Source: Lachnospiraceae bacterium (GTDB lineage Bacteria > Bacillota > Clostridia > Lachnospirales > Lachnospiraceae). From it: 8,376 bases of DNA. Made by a program: the position numbers and the translations under genes. Shown here in pieces: positions 1 through 6,529 of this stretch (the first letter of the stretch is position 1; each line of letters opens with the position of its first letter). Where the stretch lies: assembly GCA_024691145.1 (NCBI GenBank), contig JAILNW010000398.1:1-8376 (forward strand). The letters are read 5' to 3'. A model generated the notes under the pieces. That model searched no databases, was not told the DNA's origin, and was given only the letters and a program-made list of their open reading frames with translations.

Positions 1-311
1 ATCATGCTAATATCATCATTAATATTAGTTTCTGTAAGATGACCAACCTTTCCAAAACCTGCCGCATTAACAACCAGGTCAATATTATATTTTTCAGTTT
101 TATTAAACAACTCTATGCATTTTTCACTTATAGATAAATCATAATCAAACAAAACGACATTACAGCCATATTTGTTTTCAAAATACTTCTTCATATAATA
201 CAAACGGTCTCTTCTTCTTCCTACAAGAATAAGATTATATCCTGAAGCTGCTATTATCTTAGATATTTCTTTTCCAATTCCACTTGTTGCTCCTGTAATT
301 AATGCGTACAT
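1..311 (-). CDS. Short-chain dehydrogenase/reductase (SDR), N-terminal part, truncated by window edge
   Basis: Only the first 103 codons are visible; the C-terminal part lies beyond position 1. The protein begins MYALITGATSGIG, and residues 6-13 form the TGxxxGIG nucleotide-binding loop of classical SDRs. The following beta strand ends in GRRR (31-34); basic residues there usually indicate NADP(H) rather than NAD(H). An acidic DxDL stretch (56-59) and VNAAGFG (81-87, the NNAG-type motif) complete the Rossmann half. The catalytic Ser-Tyr-Lys triad would lie off the window, so activity and substrate cannot be judged. The ATG at 311 is preceded by AGAAAGGA about 8 nt upstream, which supports this start. 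It is separated from tkt by 89 nt containing a strong palindrome, so it may be transcribed or regulated separately. The family call is secure; the substrate is unknown. Confidence 0.88.
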   Translation of the reverse strand, partial: MYALITGATSGIGKEISKIIAASGYNLILVGRRRDRLYYMKKYFENKYGCNVVLFDYDLSISEKCIELFNKTEKYNIDLVVNAAGFGKVGHLTETNINDDISM

Positions 312-340
312 ATATACTGTCCTTTCTGCTTTAAGTATTA

Positions 341-376
341 ATTACTGCCCTTTTAATATATTAAAAGGACAGTAAT
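341..376 (-). terminator. 36-bp near-perfect palindrome after tkt (terminator-like or regulatory hairpin)
   Basis: Positions 341-376 form an inverted repeat centred between 358 and 359: ATTACTG, one unmatched base, CCTTTT, a central AATATATT, then AAAAGG, one base and CAGTAAT. The odd pair is C348/A369, a mismatch in plus-strand RNA but a U-G wobble in minus-strand RNA, so the hairpin is fully paired only in the direction the genes are transcribed. It starts 24 nt after the tkt stop codon. The minus-strand sequence after the stem is TTAATACTTAAAGC and has no U-tract, so a classical intrinsic terminator is not certain. RNA 3'-end protection, an attenuator or a protein-binding operator are alternatives. 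Confidence 0.55.
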
Positions 377-377
377 C

Positions 378-406
378 ATTCTATACCAATTATCGGTTAA
401 TTACAA
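378..406 (-). promoter_or_regulatory. Possible weak sigma-A-type promoter for the SDR gene
   Basis: On the minus strand, TTGTAA (plus positions 401-406) is followed after 17 nt by TAGAAT (378-383). These match TTGACA at 4/6 and TATAAT at 5/6. The -35 would overlap the tkt stop codon, and the predicted start near 371 would fall inside the first arm of the downstream palindrome. In AT-rich DNA such matches arise by chance, so this is only a candidate. Confidence 0.28.
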
Positions 407-2392
407 AATTGACTTTACTGTATCTACAACATTTTCAACAGTAAATCCAAATGCCTCAAATAACTTATCAGCAGGAGCTGAAGCTCCAAATGTAGACATT
501 GTAACAGTTTTTCCATCTAATCCAACATATTTTCCCCAGCATATATCAGAAGCTGCTTCTATGGCAACTCTCTTAGTTACATTCTTAGGAAGAACATGAT
601 TCTTATATACATCATCCTGTTTTTCAAACTCTTCCATTGATGGCATACTTACAACTCTTACATCGATATTCTCTTTTGCTAATTCATTCTTAGCATTAAT
701 TGCAAGAGAAACCTCTGAACCTGTTGCAACGAGAATAGCATCTGGTATATCTTTAGCAGAATCATCTACTATATATGCGCCTCTAAGTGTACCTTCCTTA
801 TCAGAACCCTTAAGTAATGGAAGATTCTGTCTTGAAAGTACTATAGCACATGGTGTATCTGATGACTTCATGGCGAAGTACCATGCAGCCAAAGTTTCTG
901 TTGCATCAGCTGGTCTGAAAACAGTAAAATCAGGCATTGCTCTAAACATTGCAAGCTGCTCAATAGGTTCATGAGTAGGACCATCTTCACCAACACCAAT
1001 ACTATCATGTGTAAGTACATAAGTTAATGGTAAATGCATTAATGCTGAAAGCCTTGCCATAGGTTTTACATAGTCACTAAATACAAAGAATGTAGAAACA
1101 AATGGTTTAAGTCCTCCATGAAGTGCCAATCCATTACCAATACCTGCCATTGCTAATTCTCTTACACCAAAATGAATATTACGTCCTTTATAATTATCAC
1201 TTGAGAAATCACCCTCTCCATCCATATAAGTCTTTGTTGAAGGTGCAAGATCTGCTGCACCACCAAAAAGATTAGGGATTATTCTCTTTAATTTATTAAT
1301 TGCCTTACCAGATATGCTTCTTGTAGCTTCAGGCTTTTCAGAAACAGTCCAGTAATCAACTTTATCTAAATCATCAAGTTTGTCATTTTCTCCAAAATAT
1401 TCATCCCATGTTTCTCTCATATCAGTATATGTTTCAAAGTACTTGTCTAATAACTGATTCCATTCATCCTCACACTTTGCACTCTTTTCTGCGTAACTCT
1501 TAAAGTTATTATATACTTCATCAGAAACATAAAAATCTTTATTCTCGTCAAGATTAAGATTCTTCTTAAGTGCCTTCACATTATCTGCACCAAGTGGTTC
1601 TCCATGAGCTGATGCCTTACCTTCTTTTGCTGGACAGCCATAACCAATCTTAGTCTTAATCTCAATAAGAGTAGGTCTTTCTGTATCTTTTTTAGCCTCT
1701 TCTATTGCTTTTCCTATACTTTCTAAATCATTTCCGTCTTCAACAAGCAAAGTCTGGAATCCAAAAGCTTCACAACGCTTTCTAACATTTTCAGTAAATG
1801 CAATATTAGTACTTCCTTCAATGGAAATATTATTAGAATCGTATAAAACTATAAACTTTCCAAGTTTTAAAGTTCCAGCAAGAGAGAACGCCTCTGAAGA
1901 AATTCCCTCCATCATACATCCATCTCCTCCAAGAACAAATGTATAATGATCAATAACATTATATCCTGGCTTATTAAATACAGAAGCAAGATGAGCCTCA
2001 GCCATTGCCATACCAACACCCATAGCCATACCAGCACCAAGAGGTCCTGTTGTAGCTTCTACACCTACTGTGTGGCCATACTCTGGATGTCCAGGAGTAA
2101 GAGATCCATACTGTCTGAATTCCTTAAGATCATCTATTGATAAATCTCCATATCCGAATAAATGTAATAAAGAATAAATAAGGCTTGAACCATGTCCACC
2201 TGACAGGATAAATCTGTCTCTGTTAATCCACTCAGGGTCTGCAGGATTGTGATTCATATGCTTTGTCCATAATTCATACGCCATAGCAGCCGAACCAAGT
2301 GGCAAGCCTGGATGTCCTGAATTAGCTCTTTGTACCATATCAGCAGCAAGCGCTCTTATGGTATTTACTGAAAGTTCATCAATATTACTCAT
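401..2392 (-). CDS. tkt: Transketolase, full-length single chain
   Basis: A 663-residue thiamine-diphosphate enzyme that moves two-carbon ketol units between sugar phosphates, linking the non-oxidative pentose phosphate pathway and glycolysis in the cytoplasm. The N-terminal ThDP-binding domain shows SGHPG (H27), SGGHGS (64-69), GHPEYGH (101-107), and the GDG...NN cofactor motif at 156-158 and 187-188. The middle domain carries FGVRE with the presumed catalytic Glu412, HDSIGVGEDGPTHEP (462-476) with conserved histidines, and SRQN (520-523). The C-terminal domain runs from about 540 to 663. Length is that of ordinary bacterial transketolase and not the two-subunit form found in many anaerobes. 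The ATG is preceded by AGGAGG 8 nt upstream (2401-2406), which overlaps the lepB stop codon; the 12-nt gap suggests translational coupling at the end of the thioesterase-leuS-lepB-tkt operon. No key motif is missing. Confidence 0.97.
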   Translation of the reverse strand: MSNIDELSVNTIRALAADMVQRANSGHPGLPLGSAAMAYELWTKHMNHNPADPEWINRDRFILSGGHGSSLIYSLLHLFGYGDLSIDDLKEFRQYGSLTPGHPEYGHTVGVEATTGPLGAGMAMGVGMAMAEAHLASVFNKPGYNVIDHYTFVLGGDGCMMEGISSEAFSLAGTLKLGKFIVLYDSNNISIEGSTNIAFTENVRKRCEAFGFQTLLVEDGNDLESIGKAIEEAKKDTERPTLIEIKTKIGYGCPAKEGKASAHGEPLGADNVKALKKNLNLDENKDFYVSDEVYNNFKSYAEKSAKCEDEWNQLLDKYFETYTDMRETWDEYFGENDKLDDLDKVDYWTVSEKPEATRSISGKAINKLKRIIPNLFGGAADLAPSTKTYMDGEGDFSSDNYKGRNIHFGVRELAMAGIGNGLALHGGLKPFVSTFFVFSDYVKPMARLSALMHLPLTYVLTHDSIGVGEDGPTHEPIEQLAMFRAMPDFTVFRPADATETLAAWYFAMKSSDTPCAIVLSRQNLPLLKGSDKEGTLRGAYIVDDSAKDIPDAILVATGSEVSLAINAKNELAKENIDVRVVSMPSMEEFEKQDDVYKNHVLPKNVTKRVAIEAASDICWGKYVGLDGKTVTMSTFGASAPADKLFEAFGFTVENVVDTVKSIL

Positions 2393-2400
2393 TATTTGTT

Positions 2401-2407
2401 CCTCCTA
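2401..2407 (-). promoter_or_regulatory. Strong tkt ribosome binding site overlapping the lepB stop codon
   Basis: The minus strand reads TAGGAGG followed by 8 nt and the tkt ATG. The TAG is the lepB stop codon (2405-2407), so the Shine-Dalgarno is partly inside the upstream gene. A ribosome terminating on lepB would sit on the tkt initiation site, which suggests translational coupling and fixes the tkt start. Confidence 0.85.
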
Positions 2408-3424
2408 CTTCAAAATCTTTATCGATGGATAATATTTGAACATTGCCTTAGCAACAATCAAATCTTCATGTACATAATTAGTTTCCTGCCAGTATCTTGA
2501 ATCATTAGAATTCTCTCTGTTATCACCCATAACAAAGTAGCTGTCTTCAGGTACATTATATGGTCCAAAATTTCCTGTCATAACACCATCTTTAATGTAA
2601 TCTTCCTCGTCTAATGGTTCTCCATTGATATAAGTAATTCCATCCACAATTTCTACTGTTTCCCCTGGAAGACCAATTATTCTTTTAATATAATTAATTT
2701 CCACATTTCCAGGATACTTAAATATTATTATATCTCCTCTTTGTGGTTCGGAAAACATATATGCCAATCTATTACCAAATAATCTGTCACGAGTCATAAC
2801 TGTATTTTCCATAGAACCTGAAGGAACTGTTCTGTTAGCAAGAATAAATGTATTAATAATAAATGCAATAATTCCTGCTATAGCAATTGTCTTAAGCCAT
2901 GAAACAAGTTCATTAACAGCAATATATCCAAACATTTTTCTCTCACTTACCTGCTTTTCTGGCTCTTCTTCAGCCTTCGGCTCTTCTTCGGCTTTTTCTT
3001 CTTCCTCGGCCTTTGGTTCTTCTTCAGCCTTTTCTTCTTCCTCAGCCTTTGGCTCTTCTTCAGCTTTTTCTTCTTCCTCAGTCTTTGGCTCTTCTTCGGC
3101 CTTTTCTTCTTCCTCAGCCTTTGGCTCTTCTTCGGCTTTTTCTTCTTCCTCGGCCTTTGGTTCTTCTTCAGCTTTCTCTTCTTCCTCAGCCTTTGGCTCT
3201 TCCTCAGCTTTTTCTTCTTCCTCGGCCTTTGGCTCTTCTTCGGCCTTTACTTCTTCCTCAGTCTTTGGCTCTTCTTCGGCCTTTGGTTCTTCCTCAGCTT
3301 TTGGCTCTTCTTCGGCCTTTGGTTCTTCCTCAGCCTTTGGCTCTTCTTCAGCCTTTTCTTCTTCCTCAGCCTTTATTTCTTCATTTGTAGTTTCATCTAC
3401 AACATTATCCTTATTATCTTCCAT
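2405..3424 (-). CDS. lepB: Signal peptidase I with a long acidic repeat N-terminal extension
   Basis: A 339-residue membrane serine protease of the S26 family, which removes signal peptides from exported proteins on the outer face of the cytoplasmic membrane. Residues 1-18 are a polar leader. Residues 19-150 are 22 tandem hexapeptides of type AEEE(E/P)K, with a partial copy at 151-155. A single transmembrane segment spans about 173-195, followed directly by box B (VPSGSMENT) with catalytic Ser204. Box C (RGDIIIFKYPG, from 229), box D (YIKRIIGLPGE) with catalytic Lys247, and box E (GDNRENSNDSR, 300-310) all follow. The Ser-Lys spacing of 43 is close to that of Gram-positive enzymes. The catalytic core from about 164 to 339 is the normal SPase size, so about 160 residues are added in front, predicted to be cytoplasmic. 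The repeats carry about 74 Glu and 22 Lys (net about -52). An internal Met164 exists, but its upstream sequence is a poor ribosome site, so the long form is favoured. The function of the extension is unknown; extra lepB paralogues may exist elsewhere. Confidence 0.95.
   Translation of the reverse strand: MEDNKDNVVDETTNEEIKAEEEEKAEEEPKAEEEPKAEEEPKAEEEPKAEEEPKTEEEVKAEEEPKAEEEEKAEEEPKAEEEEKAEEEPKAEEEEKAEEEPKAEEEEKAEEEPKTEEEEKAEEEPKAEEEEKAEEEPKAEEEEKAEEEPKAEEEPEKQVSERKMFGYIAVNELVSWLKTIAIAGIIAFIINTFILANRTVPSGSMENTVMTRDRLFGNRLAYMFSEPQRGDIIIFKYPGNVEINYIKRIIGLPGETVEIVDGITYINGEPLDEEDYIKDGVMTGNFGPYNVPEDSYFVMGDNRENSNDSRYWQETNYVHEDLIVAKAMFKYYPSIKILK
2960..3370. repeat. 18-bp tandem repeat (36-bp dimer) inside lepB
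   Basis: This stretch holds 22 complete 18-bp units and a partial one, all in frame with lepB. On the minus strand, odd units mostly read GCY-GAG-GAA-GAA-xxx-AAR and even units GCY-GAA-GAA-GAG-CCA-AAG. The alternation of synonymous Glu codons shows that the true duplicating unit is a 36-bp, 12-codon dimer, 11 copies long. Units 12-14 (3119-3172) and 20-22 (2975-3028) are identical over 54 bp apart from one base, pointing to a larger duplication with a 144-bp period. Because units are multiples of three, copy-number change would alter protein length without shifting the frame. Confidence 0.95.
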
Positions 3425-3453
3425 AACATCTCTACTTTCTAATAATACAAAGC

Positions 3454-5877
3454 TTACTTGACAACTATGTTAATAATCTTTCCTTTAACATATATCTCTT
3501 TAACAATATTCTTGCCTTCAATGAAACTCTTAACAGAAGGAACTTCCTTAGCTTTAGCAATTGCTGAATCAGCCTCTTCATCTACTGCAATTTCAACAGT
3601 TCCCTTAACCTTACCATTAATCTGAATTGCTATCTCAACAGTATCTTCTTTAATAGCAGCTTCATCATAAACAGGCCAGCTTTCATAAGCTATTGTCTTA
3701 TCATGTCCTAATTCATTCCAGATTTCTTCACCAATATGAGGACAAATACACGAGAACATCTTAACAAATCCCTCTGCATATTCCTTTGGACATGAACCCT
3801 TCTTATAAACTGCATTTACAAAAATCATCATTTGGCTGATTGCTGTATTAAATGCAAGAATCTCAAAATCATCAGTAATCTTCTTTACACTCTGATTATA
3901 AATCTTCTCAAGTTCACCATCATTATTATCAGTTAAATTATCTTCATTAGTAAAGAATGTCCATACTCTGTTTATAAACTTCTTGGCACCAATAACACCC
4001 TGATTACTCCAAGGTTTAGAAACCTCAAGAGGTCCCATAAACATCTCATATAATCTTAAAGTATCTGCACCATACTCGTTAACAATATCACTAGGGTTTA
4101 CAACAAACTCAGGGAATCTCTTACCCATCTTAATACCATTAGAACCAAGTATCATACCCTGATGTACAAGTTTCTTAAATGGCTCCTTAACTGGAGATAA
4201 GCCCTTATCATATAAATATCTGTTCCAGATTCTTGAGTAGATAAGATGTCCAACTGCATGCTCTGGTCCGCCAATATATAAATCAACTGGAAGCCAGTGT
4301 TTAAGTAATTCCTGATTAGCAAACTCCTTATCATTCTTAGGATCAATATATCTCATATAGTACCAGCTTGAACCAGCACTTCCAGGCATAGTTGAAGTCT
4401 CTCTTGTACCCTTAACACCATCTTTATCATACTTCTTCCACTCTGTAGCATTCTCAAGAGGAGCTTTTCCATTCTTTCCTTTATAGTCCTCAAGCTCTGG
4501 AAGAATAAGTGGTAATTCACTATCATCAAGAACATGAATATTACCATCTTCTGTATGTACAACAGGTACAGGCTCGCCCCAGTAACGCTGTCTTGCAAAT
4601 ATCCACTCTCTGAAGTGATAATTAACAGTTTTCTTTGCAACACCCATCTTTACAAGTTTATCTGTAATTGCACCCTTGGCTTCTTCAACAGTAAGTCCTG
4701 TAAACTCTTCTGAATTAATAAGCTTGCAGCCCTTTCCAAGGTACTCACCCTTTTCAAATGCCTTCTCACTTACATCAGCGCCATCAATAACCTGAATCAT
4801 AGGAATATTATGTGCTATTGCATACTCAAAGTCTCTCTGATCATGTGAAGGAACAGCCATAACTGCACCAGTACCATAACTTGCAAGTACGAAATCACCA
4901 ATATATAAAGGTACTTTCTTGCCATTAACAGGGTTAATACAATAAACACCCTCAAGAGGACATCCTGACTTAGTTTTATTAAGTTCTGTTCTGTCCATAT
5001 CATTCTTCTTAAGTGTCTCTTCAATATAGGCATTAACCTGATCCTTATTTTTAATTCTAGGCATAAGATCCTTAACAATCTGTCCGTCTGGAGCAAGAAC
5101 CATAAATGTTATACCATAAATAGTCTCTATACAAGTTGTAAATATTGAAAACTCTCCGCCATCAACAATGTCAAACTTAACTTCAACACCCTCAGACTTG
5201 CCAATCCAGTGTCTCTGCATATCTTTAGTTGACTTAGGCCAGTCAATCTCTTCAAGTCCCTCAAGGAGTTTTTCTGCAAATGCAGGCTGGTTTATAACCC
5301 ACTGCTTCATGTTCTTTCTTACTACAGGATATCCGCCACGCTCAGACTTTCCATCAATAACCTCGTCATTAGATAAAACTGTACCAAGCTCCTCACACCA
5401 GTTAACAGGCATATCTATATACTGTGCATATCCATCAAGATATAACTGCTTAAAAATCCACTGTGTCCACTTATAAAATTCAGGGTCACTTGTAGCAACC
5501 ATCTTAGACCAGTCATAATCAAATCCAAGTTCCTTAAGCTGCTTAGAGAAAGTCTTAATATTCTCCTGAGTAAATCCATTAGGATTATTACCTGTCTTAA
5601 CAGCATACTGCTCTGCTGGAAGACCAAATGAATCATATCCCATTGGATGAAGTACATTATATCCCTGCATACGTTTCATACGCGACATTATGTCTGTTGC
5701 AGTATATCCTTCAGGGTGTCCTGCATGTAAACCTACACCTGATGGATATGGGAACATATCAAGCGCATAATACTTAGGCTTGCTGAAATCCCATACGTCT
5801 GTCTTAAAAGTCTCGTTCTTCTCCCAAAATTCCTGCCATTTCTTTTCTACCACTTTATGGTTATAAACTTTTTCCAT
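3454..5877 (-). CDS. leuS: Leucyl-tRNA synthetase (class Ia)
   Basis: An 807-residue cytoplasmic enzyme that charges tRNA-Leu with leucine. The N-terminal Rossmann domain contains PYPSG (44-48) and the HIGH-type motif HAGH (51-54). The CP1 editing domain spans roughly 225-420: its threonine-rich loop reads TTCIET at 247-252, and GTGAVMAVPSHDQRDF (336-350) keeps the conserved Asp346. WIFARQRYWGEPVP (425-438) marks the return to the catalytic core. The KMSKS-type loop reads KMGKR (583-587). The leucine-specific insertion that precedes this loop in E. coli is absent, as in Bacillus-type enzymes, which fits the length. An anticodon-binding helical domain and a small C-terminal tRNA-binding domain (about 745-807) follow. 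The ATG has GGAG about 10 nt upstream, and the thioesterase ends 17 nt before it. No T-box leader precedes it. The identity is certain; the altered editing and KMSKS motifs are noteworthy. Confidence 0.97.
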   Translation of the reverse strand: MEKVYNHKVVEKKWQEFWEKNETFKTDVWDFSKPKYYALDMFPYPSGVGLHAGHPEGYTATDIMSRMKRMQGYNVLHPMGYDSFGLPAEQYAVKTGNNPNGFTQENIKTFSKQLKELGFDYDWSKMVATSDPEFYKWTQWIFKQLYLDGYAQYIDMPVNWCEELGTVLSNDEVIDGKSERGGYPVVRKNMKQWVINQPAFAEKLLEGLEEIDWPKSTKDMQRHWIGKSEGVEVKFDIVDGGEFSIFTTCIETIYGITFMVLAPDGQIVKDLMPRIKNKDQVNAYIEETLKKNDMDRTELNKTKSGCPLEGVYCINPVNGKKVPLYIGDFVLASYGTGAVMAVPSHDQRDFEYAIAHNIPMIQVIDGADVSEKAFEKGEYLGKGCKLINSEEFTGLTVEEAKGAITDKLVKMGVAKKTVNYHFREWIFARQRYWGEPVPVVHTEDGNIHVLDDSELPLILPELEDYKGKNGKAPLENATEWKKYDKDGVKGTRETSTMPGSAGSSWYYMRYIDPKNDKEFANQELLKHWLPVDLYIGGPEHAVGHLIYSRIWNRYLYDKGLSPVKEPFKKLVHQGMILGSNGIKMGKRFPEFVVNPSDIVNEYGADTLRLYEMFMGPLEVSKPWSNQGVIGAKKFINRVWTFFTNEDNLTDNNDGELEKIYNQSVKKITDDFEILAFNTAISQMMIFVNAVYKKGSCPKEYAEGFVKMFSCICPHIGEEIWNELGHDKTIAYESWPVYDEAAIKEDTVEIAIQINGKVKGTVEIAVDEEADSAIAKAKEVPSVKSFIEGKNIVKEIYVKGKIINIVVK

Positions 5878-5894
5878 AAACTAAAAACTCCATT

Positions 5895-6422
5895 CTATTT
5901 ATTTTTCTCAGTTATCTTGAGTAACTTATCATTAATCAGCGGATATTGCTTCTTAAGTGAAATAGGTCTTCCATGGCTGTCTAAAAAGCAATGGCCACTT
6001 GTTGCACTGGCTCTGACCTCTCCGCTTTTCTTATCCGTTATTATATAACTAAGTGTCATCTTAACACCATTATAACTTTCAATATTAGTATAAACAAGAA
6101 CAGTATCATTAAACTTAACCATTCCCCTGTAATCACATGAAATACTAAGCACAGGACTAATAATTCCCATTCTTTCCATCTCATCATATGAAAATCCAAG
6201 TTGTGACATAACATCAACCCTGGCCTCTTCAAGCCACTTTATAAAGTTAGAATGATGTACAATTCCCATCTTATCAGTCTCATGGTAATGTACCAGTCTC
6301 TCATATGGCGTAAATACATTACTAAAAGAACTTTTAACTGCTATCTGAGTATCCGTATTATTAGTCTGCGGAGTATCAATGACCTTTTTTACAGGTAAAT
6401 TATTGTTTTCTTTATTATCCAT
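5895..6422 (-). CDS. Hot-dog fold acyl-CoA/acyl-ACP thioesterase (4HBT, YbgC/FadM-like)
   Basis: A 175-residue protein whose residues 40-165 match the single hot-dog 4HBT family, which hydrolyses acyl thioesters. The diagnostic segment VHYHETDKMGIVHHSNF (44-60) contains the presumed catalytic Asp50, followed by the long helix WLEEAR (63-68). The strand CDYRGMVKFNDTVLV (96-110) and the HCFLD end strand (144-148) are typical. The first 39 residues are an extra polar Asn/Thr/Lys-rich segment, since typical members are about 130-140 residues. An in-frame TTG lies at 6434 but sits only 1-2 nt after its AAGGA; the ATG at 6422, about 13 nt from AGAAGGA, is the better start. It is the first gene of the probable operon with leuS. 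The substrate is unknown; roles in fatty-acid or CoA-ester housekeeping are possible. Confidence 0.86.
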   Translation of the reverse strand: MDNKENNNLPVKKVIDTPQTNNTDTQIAVKSSFSNVFTPYERLVHYHETDKMGIVHHSNFIKWLEEARVDVMSQLGFSYDEMERMGIISPVLSISCDYRGMVKFNDTVLVYTNIESYNGVKMTLSYIITDKKSGEVRASATSGHCFLDSHGRPISLKKQYPLINDKLLKITEKNK

Positions 6423-6440
6423 AATATAAAACAATTCCTT

Positions 6441-6452
6441 CTAAAAAAACAT
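6441..6452 (-). other. Three-codon mini-ORF (Met-Phe-Phe-stop) upstream of the thioesterase
   Basis: On the minus strand GGAGG (6458-6462) lies 5 nt before an ATG at 6452, followed by TTT TTT TAG. This is a better ribosome site than that of the thioesterase itself and is in the same frame, with the amber codon at 6441-6443 separating them. The run of seven T residues is a possible slippage site. It could be a leader ORF allowing reinitiation at 6422, or a remnant of an older N-terminus. Translation is not proven. Confidence 0.4.
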
Positions 6453-6470
6453 AATATCCTCCGACAATAC

Positions 6471-6499
6471 ATTTTATCATTAAATAAGATTTTTTTCAA
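6471..6499 (-). promoter_or_regulatory. Sigma-A-type promoter with extended -10 for the thioesterase-leuS-lepB-tkt operon
   Basis: On the minus strand TTGAAA (plus 6494-6499) is followed by a 17-nt spacer and TAAAAT (6471-6476). TGA directly before the -10 gives an extended -10 element. Matches are 5/6 for each hexamer with ideal spacing. Transcription would start near 6464, only a few bases before the GGAGG of the mini-ORF. The position in the only sizeable gap upstream of the four closely spaced genes fits an operon promoter. Confidence 0.7.
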
Positions 6500-6529
6500 T
6501 ATAAGTTAAGCAAATTTTTACACATTTTA

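Noticed and set aside
1946..2140. Plus-strand 64-codon frame inside tkt
   Set aside because: Antisense shadow of conserved transketolase sequence; composition rich in His, Ser and Cys is an artefact of the frame.
3013..3390. Open plus-strand frame of 125 codons, rich in Leu, Pro and Gln
   Set aside because: It is exactly the complement of the lepB repeat; the lack of stops follows from the Glu/Lys/Ala codon pattern. It has no ribosome site or promoter of its own that I can see.
4152..5657. Several overlapping minus- and plus-strand frames of 64-102 codons inside leuS
   Set aside because: They lie in other frames of a fully intact leuS, show no known motif and lack ribosome sites.
6423..6529. 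Terminator after gpr
   Set aside because: The AT-rich gap has no GC-containing stem followed by a U-tract; the promoter occupies most of it.
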